From: Pseudoalteromonas rhizosphaerae
GTDB taxonomy: Bacteria > Pseudomonadota > Gammaproteobacteria > Enterobacterales > Alteromonadaceae
Length of the DNA: 64,000 bases
Assembly: GCF_902498845.1 (NCBI RefSeq)
Contig: NZ_CABVLM010000018.1
Coordinates: 24,635-88,634, forward strand
Reading direction: 5' to 3'
Shown here: piece by piece, positions 9,802 to 18,293 of the stretch
Numbering within the stretch: position 1 is the first letter of the stretch
Layout of the letters: each line of letters begins with the position of its first letter
Notes under the pieces: model-generated
Seen by the model: only the letters and a program-made list of their open reading frames with translations
Told to the model about the DNA's origin: nothing
Database searches by the model: none
Program-made: the position numbers and the translations under genes

Positions 9802-9843
9802 GGCTCCATTTAAAGCGCTGTATACTCCGTTTTAAATGGAGCC
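9802..9843 (+). promoter_or_regulatory. Long inverted repeat directly upstream of the ECF sigma gene
   Basis: A perfect 13-bp inverted repeat, GGCTCCATTTAAA and TTTAAATGGAGCC, is separated by 16 nt and ends right at the AAGG ribosome site of the sigma gene. The loop contains TGTATACT, which resembles a -10 element. It could terminate the upstream barrel transcript, form an operator, or hide the ribosome site in the mRNA. No T-run follows, which argues against simple termination. Confidence 0.6.
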
Positions 9844-9857
9844 AAGGTAAAATTAAT

Positions 9858-10406
9858 ATGAATAAAGAAAACCTACCTGACTTGATTGCTAAAGTCGCTT
9901 TGCGGGATCAGCAAGCATTTAGAAATCTGTACGAACAAACGTCTGGTAAATTGCTCAGTATTGCATATCGAATTTTAAATAATCGAGACAATGCCAACGA
10001 AATTCTACAAGAAGCCTTCGTGCAGATTTGGTATAACGCTAATGAGTTTAGAGCAGCCAAAGCAGAGCCTTTCACATGGATGGCGGCCATCGTTAGATAC
10101 CGATGTTACGATCGAATTCGTAGTGAAAACAGACGTGTTGAAAGTAAACTAACAACCGATACAAATGAAGACGAAGAGCACTTAACAACTAACGACCAAG
10201 CTACAACGTTATTGTGCGATATAGGACAACAGCTAGAAGATTGTCTAAATCAATTAGAGCAGTTACAACGAGACAGTGTTTTAATGGCTTACTATCATGG
10301 ATTTAGCCGTGATGAGATCGCAATTAAATTAAAGAAGCCGTTAAATACAGTGAAGTCTTGGTTAAAACGAGGATTAACGAGGTTACAACAATGCCTAGCA
10401 CAATAA
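9858..10406 (+). CDS. ECF-type RNA polymerase sigma factor
   Basis: A 182-residue sigma-70 family protein with only regions 2 and 4. Region 2 is seen at about residues 20-95 (FRNLYEQ, ANEILQEAFVQIW, PFTWMAAIVRYRCYDRIR) and region 4 at about 130-180 (VLMAYYHGFSRDEIAIKLKKP then TVKSWLKRGLTRL helix-turn-helix). The arrangement with an RskA-type anti-sigma gene overlapping its 3' end by 16 bp is classic for SigK/ECF modules. I infer that it is held inactive at the membrane and released by an envelope signal; the flanking heme and barrel genes are the likely regulon, but no promoter consensus could be assigned. Confidence 0.93.
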   Translation: MNKENLPDLIAKVALRDQQAFRNLYEQTSGKLLSIAYRILNNRDNANEILQEAFVQIWYNANEFRAAKAEPFTWMAAIVRYRCYDRIRSENRRVESKLTTDTNEDEEHLTTNDQATTLLCDIGQQLEDCLNQLEQLQRDSVLMAYYHGFSRDEIAIKLKKPLNTVKSWLKRGLTRLQQCLAQ

Positions 10407-11128
10407 AACGTTATCAAAACCAAGCGTTAATAGAGCACCTTGCACAGCAATATGTGCTCGGTACACAACCAATACGAGTTCGTAAGCGGATCTCACGTTT
10501 AAGAATGCAATACACAGCATTAGACCAACGAATAGATTATTGGGAACAAAAATTTGCCCCTCTAAATAATAAAACACCTGAGATTTCGCCAAAAAAAACC
10601 ACTTTAAAAGCGATTGAACAGCAATTACAGTTTAATCAAAAAACCAAAAGTAGTTTTCATAACTGGTTTGGCCTTGGCTTTTATCAAGCAACGAGCGCTT
10701 TGTCTGTATTTTTTTTAGCGCTAGCCCTGTTCGTATTGCAACCAAAAGATAAAACCGATCCTCTTAGCTACTTGGCTGTTATGAATGATACAAATCAGCA
10801 ACCACAATTGGTTGCAGCGACTTATGGAAATAGCCGTACCCTATCCATTGAGCTTATTGATACACCAACAGTCCCTAATGAAATGAGTTTAGAACTATGG
10901 GTGACCTCAAAAACAGATAAACAGGTACGAAGTTTAGGTGTTATTCCTACTACCAGTAATATATTTAATCGCCCTCTTAGCGAACCTGAGTGGCGCTTAA
11001 TTAAAGACTCTGAAAACTTACTACTTACTTTAGAAGAAAAGGGTGGCTCGTCCATTGGTGAGCCAATGGGCGTACAAGTATCTAAAGGTCCTTGTATCAG
11101 AATGGCTGGCTGGCAGGAAAATTCATGA
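10391..11128 (+). CDS. Membrane anti-sigma factor, RskA-like
   Basis: 245 residues from the ATG at 10391 (AGG eight bases upstream; overlaps the sigma gene by 16 bp). The cytoplasmic N-terminal ~95 residues are basic and helical and lack the HxxxCxxC zinc motif of ZAS anti-sigmas. One transmembrane helix lies at about 97-117. The periplasmic part carries the RskA C-terminal signature: an SIELIDTPTVP region, LELWVTSKTDKQVRSLGVIP, and the final GEPMGVQVSKGPCIRMAGW. It is the expected partner of the preceding sigma factor. Its stop overlaps the next start as ATGA, giving a three-gene translationally coupled unit. Confidence 0.88.
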   Translation: MPSTIKRYQNQALIEHLAQQYVLGTQPIRVRKRISRLRMQYTALDQRIDYWEQKFAPLNNKTPEISPKKTTLKAIEQQLQFNQKTKSSFHNWFGLGFYQATSALSVFFLALALFVLQPKDKTDPLSYLAVMNDTNQQPQLVAATYGNSRTLSIELIDTPTVPNEMSLELWVTSKTDKQVRSLGVIPTTSNIFNRPLSEPEWRLIKDSENLLLTLEEKGGSSIGEPMGVQVSKGPCIRMAGWQENS

Positions 11129-12366
11129 TCAAACTAATTTTAACTATCACTTTGATTGGCTGTTCCTGCTCTGCAATGTCCAACACATTTGAATATGATG
11201 CGAGCTTTCGTTTGCGCCACCAGCAAGTAAACGATCAATCTCTTAAAAATGCCAAAGCAACAACCCTACTGACACGTGTTGAGGGCAGTTTCATAACAGA
11301 CTATGAACTAACCTTGTTTGGTCAATATGATTATGTTTGGGCATTGGATAAAGATAGCTATAACTCCATCACTTACTTTAATGATCACGCCCCTATTCCT
11401 GATCCACCTGGAGGTGAGCTTAATCAACTTAATCTGCAGTGGCAGTTTTTGGTCGATTGGCGAGCAGTCGTAGGCCACCAAGTAATTAGCTTTGATAATG
11501 AACGCCATGTTGGCAACGCTGCATATTGGCAAAACGATCAAACATTTGATGCTGCAACACTGCAATATAGAAATGGTTTTAACTGGCAGTTTAACTATAG
11601 CTATGTAAACAAAGTTCATCGTATTTTTGGAGATCACAGTATCGCTCGGTTACCCAGCTCCGATTCTCGATATCCAGAGACTCTAATACGACCAACTAGC
11701 GAACTTGGCAATCATCAGCATAATAGTCACTTAATTAATCTTTCCTATAAGTTCAATCCTAATGTAACAATTAGTAGCTTCGCTTACTTAGTGGATAATA
11801 AAACTGCAGCCGAGTTTTCATCAAACACACTGGGGCTGCACTTAGAAGGCGCAGCAAAACCTGATCAACTGAAATATAACTACAGTGCGGAAATAGCATG
11901 GCAAAAAGATGCAACCAACAATCCTAATAATTATCAAGCATGGTATTTATTAGCGGAGCTAGGTGTTCAATATCGCAGTCACCGATTAGACGTTGGCTAT
12001 GAATATTTAGGCGATGATAACAACACCGCCTTTCAAACTAGCTTAGGTACTAACCATAAATTTTTAGGGTGGGCAGATGTATTTAGCCGCTATGATGAAT
12101 TAGCTGGCTTGAGCGATACTTATTTATCATACGCTGGTCGTAAAGCTAAAATACGTTGGAAGTTAGTAGCTCATAGCTTTGAATCTCTTGCTAATAATAA
12201 AAAGCTAGGCAATGAGCTCGATTTAGAGCTGGCGTGGCGTTACTCTCGTAAATGGGAATTTAAGTTATTAGCCGCTTATTACCAAGCAAAAGACACAGGT
12301 TTATACTCGAATATCGCAAACTTTGACTTATCTACAGTTGAAGTGTCGGCCTCTTATAACTTTTAG
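11125..12366 (+). CDS. Alginate-export-like outer-membrane beta-barrel
   Basis: 413 residues from the ATG at 11125, which overlaps the anti-sigma stop as ATGA and has AGGAAA upstream. A signal peptide (cleavage near SAMSNTF) is followed by a barrel with many aromatic, alternating strands and the family-like pieces RLRHQQVND, VVGHQVISFDNERHVG and VNKVHRIFGDH, resembling the alginate-export/porin family. It ends in SASYNF. It is the last gene of the sigma/anti-sigma unit, so I infer that the sigma factor controls it, perhaps as a specific outer-membrane channel. The substrate is unknown; nothing nearby is an alginate enzyme. Confidence 0.8.
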   Translation: MIKLILTITLIGCSCSAMSNTFEYDASFRLRHQQVNDQSLKNAKATTLLTRVEGSFITDYELTLFGQYDYVWALDKDSYNSITYFNDHAPIPDPPGGELNQLNLQWQFLVDWRAVVGHQVISFDNERHVGNAAYWQNDQTFDAATLQYRNGFNWQFNYSYVNKVHRIFGDHSIARLPSSDSRYPETLIRPTSELGNHQHNSHLINLSYKFNPNVTISSFAYLVDNKTAAEFSSNTLGLHLEGAAKPDQLKYNYSAEIAWQKDATNNPNNYQAWYLLAELGVQYRSHRLDVGYEYLGDDNNTAFQTSLGTNHKFLGWADVFSRYDELAGLSDTYLSYAGRKAKIRWKLVAHSFESLANNKKLGNELDLELAWRYSRKWEFKLLAAYYQAKDTGLYSNIANFDLSTVEVSASYNF

Positions 12367-12368
12367 TT

Positions 12369-12407
12369 TTGGATATAAGCTCACTATTTTATTGTGCTTA
12401 TATCCAA
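12369..12407. terminator. Bidirectional terminator between convergent genes
   Basis: A perfect 12-bp stem TTGGATATAAGC / GCTTATATCCAA, extended inward by CAC/GTG around one bulged T, lies between the barrel gene stop (12366) and the convergent leucine-rich repeat gene stop (12421). AT-rich flanks suit termination in both directions. Confidence 0.8.
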
Positions 12408-12420
12408 GTAATCACTGTGG

Positions 12421-13062
12421 TTACTTCCAATCATCAGCATTGCCATCATGACTAATTACGACACCTTCTTGCTCATCGTAAAAGTCGTAGAGGGCATCTG
12501 GCATCGGGTTTTGGCGAACATCTAAAAATTCAAGTTTATCTAGGCCATTAATTTGCAAGTCAACAAGTTTATTATCGAAAAAATAGCCCGTCTTTAAGTT
12601 TTTCAGTGCTGATATATCGAGCGTTTTAAGCTGGTTTTGCATCATTCTTACAGTATGCAACGAACTTAAACCAGACATGTCGAGCGTAACAAGTTGGTTT
12701 TTAAATAAATAAAGTTTTTCCAACTTATTCAAAGAGTTAATTTGTAGTAAGTGCAAATCATTATTCGCTAAATTTAATAATGTTAGCTGTGATAGTTTCC
12801 TTAGATCTAGGGACTGCAAATTATTATTAAACAAAGACAACGACTGTAAATTTATAAACTGGTTAAGCTCTTGCGCATTATCAATACCCATTCCATGACA
12901 TTTTATAGCAATAAACTCTTCTACATAACGCCATTGATTATCACTTGCTGTTGTTTTGATACAATCTTTAAACGCATCATCCTCAAAAGAAAGGGAGTTA
13001 ATAGCTGTATTAGCAAATGCAGAGCAAGAAAAAAAACTAACTAATAGCCACTTCATTTTCAT
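12421..13062 (-). CDS. Exported leucine-rich repeat protein
   Basis: 213 residues from the ATG at 13062 (the longer form starting at 13092 adds a poor leader). The signal peptide MKMKWLLVSFFSCSAFA is followed by a small N-terminal cap with Cys-containing segments (DCIKT, IKCHGMG) and about six leucine-rich repeats of the LxxLxLxxNxL type, each 20-22 residues, as in internalins. The LRR part ends before an acidic C-terminal tail. It is probably periplasmic or secreted. It has no operon partner: hemB is divergent across about 195 bp. The ligand is unknown. Confidence 0.82.
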   Translation of the reverse strand: MKMKWLLVSFFSCSAFANTAINSLSFEDDAFKDCIKTTASDNQWRYVEEFIAIKCHGMGIDNAQELNQFINLQSLSLFNNNLQSLDLRKLSQLTLLNLANNDLHLLQINSLNKLEKLYLFKNQLVTLDMSGLSSLHTVRMMQNQLKTLDISALKNLKTGYFFDNKLVDLQINGLDKLEFLDVRQNPMPDALYDFYDEQEGVVISHDGNADDWK

Positions 13063-13256
13063 CAACTTTAAATTATTAAATAAACAACACAACTCTAACC
13101 CAGCAATTACAACAATTACAGTTTATTTATTACAAATAAAGAAAAAGCTTACTATCATGAACACGCCTTTAATATTGATTTAACGCATATCGTTTACAGT
13201 GATAAAAATGATATTATAAACATCTCGTTATACTCAGCTCAGTAAGGCATATAGCA

Positions 13257-14234
13257 ATGAGTACACCTAATTTATCAAGACGCATGCGCAGGCTTCGCCA
13301 CAGTGACGCAATGCGACAGTTAGTACGCGAATTTGATTTTAATATTGGCGATCTTATCCATCCTATTTTTATCGAAGAGTCGTTAACTGAAAGTCTAGAA
13401 ATATCCACTATGCCTGGTATACAGCGCATTCCTGAACATGCATTAGCCCAAGAAATTACTGAACTGCATAGATTAGGAATTCAGTATGTTATGCCTTTTG
13501 GCATATCGCATCATAAAGACAGTGTTGGCAGTGATACATGGCACGATGATGGTTTACTGGCACGTATGATTAAAACAATCAAACAAACATGCCCCGAGAT
13601 GATGGTAATACCCGACATTTGTTTTTGTGAATATACAGATCATGGACACTGTGGCGTTGTTGAAGATAATCAAGTTTGTAACGACGAAACTGTTGCTAAT
13701 CTTGTAAAGCAGAGTGTGTGCGCAGCAAAAGCAGGTGCCGATATGCTAGCCCCATCTGCGATGATGGATGGTCAAGTTAAAGCTATTCGAGCAGGCCTTG
13801 ATAATGCAGGGTTTGAACATGTTGCCATTTTAGCTCACGCCATTAAATTTGCTTCATCTTTCTATGGTCCATTTAGAGCTGCTGTTGATTGTGAATTAAG
13901 TGGTGATCGCAAAGGCTATCAAATGGATTACGCAAATATTCGTCAAGCGCTTCAAGAAGCCCTTCTTGATGAACAAGAAGGCGCTGATATTCTAATGGTG
14001 AAACCAGGCACGCCCTATCTTGATGTCCTTAGCAGCTTGAGAGAGAAAACAAACTTACCTTTAGCTGCCTACCAAGTTGGTGGTGAGTATGCCGCTATTA
14101 AATTTGCAGCATTAGCAGGTGCCCTTGATGAAAAAAAAGTGGTATTTGAAACACTGACCGGCTTCAAACGTGCAGGCGCTGATTTAATAGTGAGTTATTA
14201 TACAAAACAAGTTGCACAGTGGTTAAAAGAATAA
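13257..14234 (+). CDS. hemB: Delta-aminolevulinic acid dehydratase (porphobilinogen synthase)
   Basis: Condenses two 5-aminolevulinate molecules to porphobilinogen in heme synthesis (cytoplasm). At 325 residues it is full length. Zinc-site cysteines are at 122, 124 and 132 (ICFCEYTDHGHC), marking a zinc-dependent enzyme. The two substrate lysines are K197 (in HAIKFASSFYGPFR) and K249 (LMVKPGTPYLD). The ATG follows TAAGG at good spacing. It sits alone, divergent from the LRR gene; an inverted repeat follows its stop. Alteromonadales often carry more than one hemB, which may explain small deviations such as LAHAIK in place of the more usual SYSAK. Confidence 0.97.
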   Translation: MSTPNLSRRMRRLRHSDAMRQLVREFDFNIGDLIHPIFIEESLTESLEISTMPGIQRIPEHALAQEITELHRLGIQYVMPFGISHHKDSVGSDTWHDDGLLARMIKTIKQTCPEMMVIPDICFCEYTDHGHCGVVEDNQVCNDETVANLVKQSVCAAKAGADMLAPSAMMDGQVKAIRAGLDNAGFEHVAILAHAIKFASSFYGPFRAAVDCELSGDRKGYQMDYANIRQALQEALLDEQEGADILMVKPGTPYLDVLSSLREKTNLPLAAYQVGGEYAAIKFAALAGALDEKKVVFETLTGFKRAGADLIVSYYTKQVAQWLKE

Positions 14235-14251
14235 CCGTTGTCACTTTTTGG

Positions 14252-14329
14252 GCATGTAACATTTTAGAACACGCTAACCCTATATTGGCTTAGTTTAAAC
14301 CTACGTAAATATCTTAACGTGTTACATGC
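14252..14329. promoter_or_regulatory. Inverted repeat in the leader of the DUF4132 operon
   Basis: Arms GCATGTAACA (14252-14261) and TGTTACATGC (14320-14329) are perfect reverse complements 58 bp apart, in the 258-bp gap between hemB and the first DUF4132 gene. The right arm is followed by an A-rich stretch. The spacing suits two half-sites for a looping regulator better than a terminator. Function is inferred only. Confidence 0.45.
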
Positions 14330-14492
14330 GCAAAAAAATTAAAAAACAAAACTTGGTCTCGTAAATCATAATTTGTCTTGTTTTATAGAGTGGGGATAAG
14401 TAATGTTTGCTGTGTTTTTACAAATATTGCTCATAGATAACCGATAAAAAGAGTCAATAATCACCACAACTTTGAATAATCAAGGAAGTACT

Positions 14493-17400
14493 ATGTTCAA
14501 AAAATTTACTAGTAAGCTTTTCGGTGAAGATAAACAAATAACCATCAAAGATTTATTAATAGTTGCTTGCCAAGGCTATAACCATACGCAAACAGGCTTA
14601 GCCGCTAAGGTTGCTCATTACTTAGTAACAGGAGAAGGAGCTGATTGTCTTAACATATTAAATCAACTACCTAATTCGCGCCATTCGCAACTGCCAGGCC
14701 ACTACTCGGTAAATAATAATGGCGAGTATGATAGACGCTCTTTAGTAGCCATGCAGCATGTTTTAAAGTCAGCTACAGGCCATCAAAACGACTTTTTACA
14801 TCGTTTAGGTTTAGTAACAGAGGCGATTGCAAAGCATCACTATTTAAATCATATGGAGTCTAAACTAACAGGCTGGTTTGCCTTCTTACTGTTTTATTTC
14901 AACCAACACACTGATTTTGAATATGACACCAAGGCAACTCAATTCCCTAGTCGTGATGAACTGCTTACGCTGCTAGAAACGTATGACCAACCCCTATGGT
15001 ATATTGATGCCTATATTCTTGAGCGCTCCTATGCACAAAGAGGCCTTATCTATCCAGATCATTTGCTAGCAAATAGTGATTGGATAACGATTTGTTCAAC
15101 ACCTGAAAAATGCCAACAACTACAAAAAATCGACGCCAGCGGTCGCAATACGCTTTGCCAGTTTCTACTTAAGCAGCCGGTAATTCCAACTTCGTTATTA
15201 CCGTTTTTAGCACAGCTTAGCGCAGATAAGTCCAGTCAGGTGCGTCTGTCAGCTAACAGTGTGATCCGTAAAATCGATGATGCACAATGCCTTGAGTTTT
15301 TCTCTGAACATTATGAAAAGGCGAATGCAAGCACACGAACTCACTGGATAAGCAGTGTGGTTGAGTGTAGTAATGCATTAATATTACTCGAAACCTGGCA
15401 AGCCAGTGAAAAAACAGCATCAGTACACACTAAACTTACACTCGCCATTGAGCAATATCAGTTAAAGCAGCAAAGCGACAACTTTGATTGGCAGTTGCCT
15501 GCATACACAAACGTGAACTTTCACGGTGAGTTTCCAGCGCATTGGGTTGAAGACTGTATGCACAGCTTAGAAAAGCTAATTGCGCGTTCTGAACGATATA
15601 TAAAAAACAGCAAGCCCGAAGCACCCGGCAGCTACTGGGCAAAGGCGATAGAGCGTGAAAAAGAAGAGCTTGCGATATATAAAACGATCACTAAAGATGA
15701 TGTTGTTCACGCTTTAAACGCTCTAGAACAAGGTCAAAAGCTTGGTAATGACATCTTTTATGACATTATCGATGAAGCTAAGTTACTCAAACAGCCAAAC
15801 ATTGCAATAGCACATTTTTTTCAACTGCAGAAAATTGGCAGATGGCACATTAATAATCTGTTAAATGCAGCCAATACGAGCAAATTACTGCAAGAGAATC
15901 TTAGCGATGTTCGCCAATTACTGCCATTACTAGCAGAATTTAATTTTAGCGTTTGTGACTTAACGAACATACTTGTAAGTTCCCATGGTGAAGAGTTGGG
16001 TACTCGCCCATTGGCGTTAGAATCAATTGATGTGTGGCCCTTATTCGCCGAGTACCCAGAAACAATAGATTACGCACTTGATGGCCTATACACAAAGCTC
16101 ATCCAGCAAGGAGATGACACAAAGCCAACGATTATCGATCGCCTCGACTCCAAGGATAACTATGATAACTACATGGTTATCAACCAAACGCTGGCTTTAT
16201 TAGCTGATTTTCCTAAACTTCCTCCCCATTGGTTACAACGCATCTATCAATTAGCGTTTGATAGTCGAAAATCAGTGCGCTTCACGGCACAAGCGACCGC
16301 ACAAAAGCATGGCATCGTTGTTGAGCGAGTCAGCAAAGAATTACTATCAAGCGGCAATGATACTCGTAGTATTGCAGCAAAATGGCTGCAAACACTGGCG
16401 CTCAGTGATGCCCAACCAGCACTACAACAAGCAATTAGAAAAGAAAAAGATACCGCAATTCGTGCGCAAATGTTAGATGCCTTGCAGCAATGTGGCGGTG
16501 ATATTAGTGAATTTACCTCACCAACTGCATTGGCTGAAGAAGCAGCTGCAGGGCTTCAAAAAGCAGTGCCTAAAAATATGCTTTGGCTGCAACGAGATAG
16601 GCTACCTAGCTGTAAATTTGTTAATGGTGAAGCAGTCGACACTGATATTATTTATTGGTGGTGTGTGCTCGCCGTTAAACTAAAACAGCCCGAAGGTAGT
16701 AACTTGCTACATTTGTATTTATCACTGCTTGATGATAATAGCCAAGCACAACTCGCTCACTGTTTATTATCAGCATTTATCACCCAAGATACACTTTGCC
16801 CCACCGAGCAACAAGCGCATGAATACGCCCAAGCTCATAAGCAGCAAGAGTTTGATATGTATCAACGTTGGGCTCAAAGTGAATGGGGGAAACAGTACAA
16901 AACGCATACTTTGGAAGATGCATATAATGCGTGTTACAAACAGAAAAAGTCAGAGCTATTAGGTAGTGCTATTAAAGAAAAAGGTTTGCTCGCCTTAATT
17001 ATTGGCGGTAAACCGAATGAGCTTTTAGCCCTACTACAACCATATATGAAGCAGTATTATGTACGTCGAGCGCAGATTGAAGCAATATTGAGTGCTATCG
17101 CCAATATTAATGATCCGATAATTATTCAATTTATGCTGTCGTTATCGCGACGTTACCGCACCAAATCAATCCAAGAGTTAGCACGTCAGTTAGTTGATAA
17201 AATTGCCCAGCGAAACGGCTGGACGACCGATGAACTAGGCGATCGTACCATTCAAACTGCAGGCTTTGAAAACACGCAAGGGCCAACACCTTTTAATTTA
17301 GGTCAGCGTACGCTGCAACTCCAGCTAAGCGATGATCTTAAATTTCAACTACTCAACGAAGAAGGCAAGGTGCTTAAGTCACTGCCGCAAGCGCGTAAAG

Positions 17401-18212
17401 ATGATGACGATGCAGCCATCAGCGAAACTAAAAAATGGTTTAGCAGCTGTAAAAAAGAGCTAAAACAGGTAATAACGCAACAAACTAGTCGTCTATATGA
17501 GTCTATGGTTACTGAGCGTCATTGGCCTGCAAGCGACTGGCAAGAATATTTACATCAGCATCCTATCATGTTTCGTTTACTGCAACGTACGCTTTGGCAA
17601 GTACAGCTTGATGATGGTTGGCACAGTTTTCGCCCCACAGAAGATGGCGCACTCATTGATACAGAAGATGATGAAATTAAATTACCAGCCCAGGCCACTA
17701 TCCGCTTGCTAAGTGGTAATCAACTCAATAGTGAAGCAAGCCAAGCTTGGCAGGCCCACTTAAAAGATTACAAAATTAAACCGCTGTTTGAGCAACTCAA
17801 GTCGCTTGAAGTAAATATAACTGCAGAACAGTTAGCATTGGATCATCATAAAGGCTTGATGACTGATACCTTCACACTACGCAGCTTATTGACCAAAAAA
17901 GACTACAAGCAAGGCGACCCTGAAGACGCAGGATTTTTTGATCATTACTATAAACTGTTTGATCAATTAGGACTTAGAGTTCAATTTGACTTCAGTGGTA
18001 ACTGTGTCCCCGAAGAGAATGTTTCTGCAGCTATTTATAGCATCACAATATGGCAATTTAATCCAAAAGCACGTGGCTGGAACCGCTATGATGCATTACC
18101 GCTTACTCAAGTCCCTGCTAATCTGCTTAACGCTATCGCCTTGGATTACGAAGAGGTGGCGAAAAAGTGTCATGCAGATCCACTGTGGCAGCAAAAGCTA
18201 CCGTTTAATTAG
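14493..18212 (+). CDS. DUF4132 protein, first tandem copy (MolR/YehI family)
   Basis: 1239 residues from the ATG at 14493; AAGGAAG precedes it, so the in-frame TTG at 14472 is not used. The protein is soluble and largely helical, with HEAT-like repeats (for example near VRLSANSVIRKID and VRFTAQATAQKHG). The C-terminal third carries the DUF4132 signature: YWWCVLAVKLKQP, LYLSLLDD, HPIMFRLLQRTLWQVQ, FRPTEDG and LKDYKIKPLFEQL. The family includes E. coli MolR and YehI, which sit in the same order before yehL-yehM-yehP-yehQ homologues. Biochemistry is unknown; I infer a large scaffold or substrate-recognition subunit for the neighbouring AAA+/VWA proteins. No WGR domain is seen at its N terminus. 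It heads the operon. Confidence 0.88.
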   Translation: MFKKFTSKLFGEDKQITIKDLLIVACQGYNHTQTGLAAKVAHYLVTGEGADCLNILNQLPNSRHSQLPGHYSVNNNGEYDRRSLVAMQHVLKSATGHQNDFLHRLGLVTEAIAKHHYLNHMESKLTGWFAFLLFYFNQHTDFEYDTKATQFPSRDELLTLLETYDQPLWYIDAYILERSYAQRGLIYPDHLLANSDWITICSTPEKCQQLQKIDASGRNTLCQFLLKQPVIPTSLLPFLAQLSADKSSQVRLSANSVIRKIDDAQCLEFFSEHYEKANASTRTHWISSVVECSNALILLETWQASEKTASVHTKLTLAIEQYQLKQQSDNFDWQLPAYTNVNFHGEFPAHWVEDCMHSLEKLIARSERYIKNSKPEAPGSYWAKAIEREKEELAIYKTITKDDVVHALNALEQGQKLGNDIFYDIIDEAKLLKQPNIAIAHFFQLQKIGRWHINNLLNAANTSKLLQENLSDVRQLLPLLAEFNFSVCDLTNILVSSHGEELGTRPLALESIDVWPLFAEYPETIDYALDGLYTKLIQQGDDTKPTIIDRLDSKDNYDNYMVINQTLALLADFPKLPPHWLQRIYQLAFDSRKSVRFTAQATAQKHGIVVERVSKELLSSGNDTRSIAAKWLQTLALSDAQPALQQAIRKEKDTAIRAQMLDALQQCGGDISEFTSPTALAEEAAAGLQKAVPKNMLWLQRDRLPSCKFVNGEAVDTDIIYWWCVLAVKLKQPEGSNLLHLYLSLLDDNSQAQLAHCLLSAFITQDTLCPTEQQAHEYAQAHKQQEFDMYQRWAQSEWGKQYKTHTLEDAYNACYKQKKSELLGSAIKEKGLLALIIGGKPNELLALLQPYMKQYYVRRAQIEAILSAIANINDPIIIQFMLSLSRRYRTKSIQELARQLVDKIAQRNGWTTDELGDRTIQTAGFENTQGPTPFNLGQRTLQLQLSDDLKFQLLNEEGKVLKSLPQARKDDDDAAISETKKWFSSCKKELKQVITQQTSRLYESMVTERHWPASDWQEYLHQHPIMFRLLQRTLWQVQLDDGWHSFRPTEDGALIDTEDDEIKLPAQATIRLLSGNQLNSEASQAWQAHLKDYKIKPLFEQLKSLEVNITAEQLALDHHKGLMTDTFTLRSLLTKKDYKQGDPEDAGFFDHYYKLFDQLGLRVQFDFSGNCVPEENVSAAIYSITIWQFNPKARGWNRYDALPLTQVPANLLNAIALDYEEVAKKCHADPLWQQKLPFN

Positions 18213-18225
18213 CCGCTATAACAGT

Positions 18226-18258
18226 AAATGCTGGCCACATTAACGATGGCCAGCGTTT
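18226..18258 (+). terminator. Hairpin between the two DUF4132 genes
   Basis: Stem AAATGCTGGCCA / TGGCCAGCGTTT (12 pairs, one G-U) with a 9-nt loop fills much of the 81-bp gap. Only three T residues follow, so it is a weak terminator or a processing/attenuation site that could lower expression of the downstream genes. Confidence 0.55.
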
Positions 18259-18293
18259 AGAAATCAAGATGATCTATCTAGCAAGGACGTTTT

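Noticed and set aside
14472..14492. TTG start for the first DUF4132 gene
   Set aside because: The AAGGAAG ribosome site lies after it and before the ATG at 14493.
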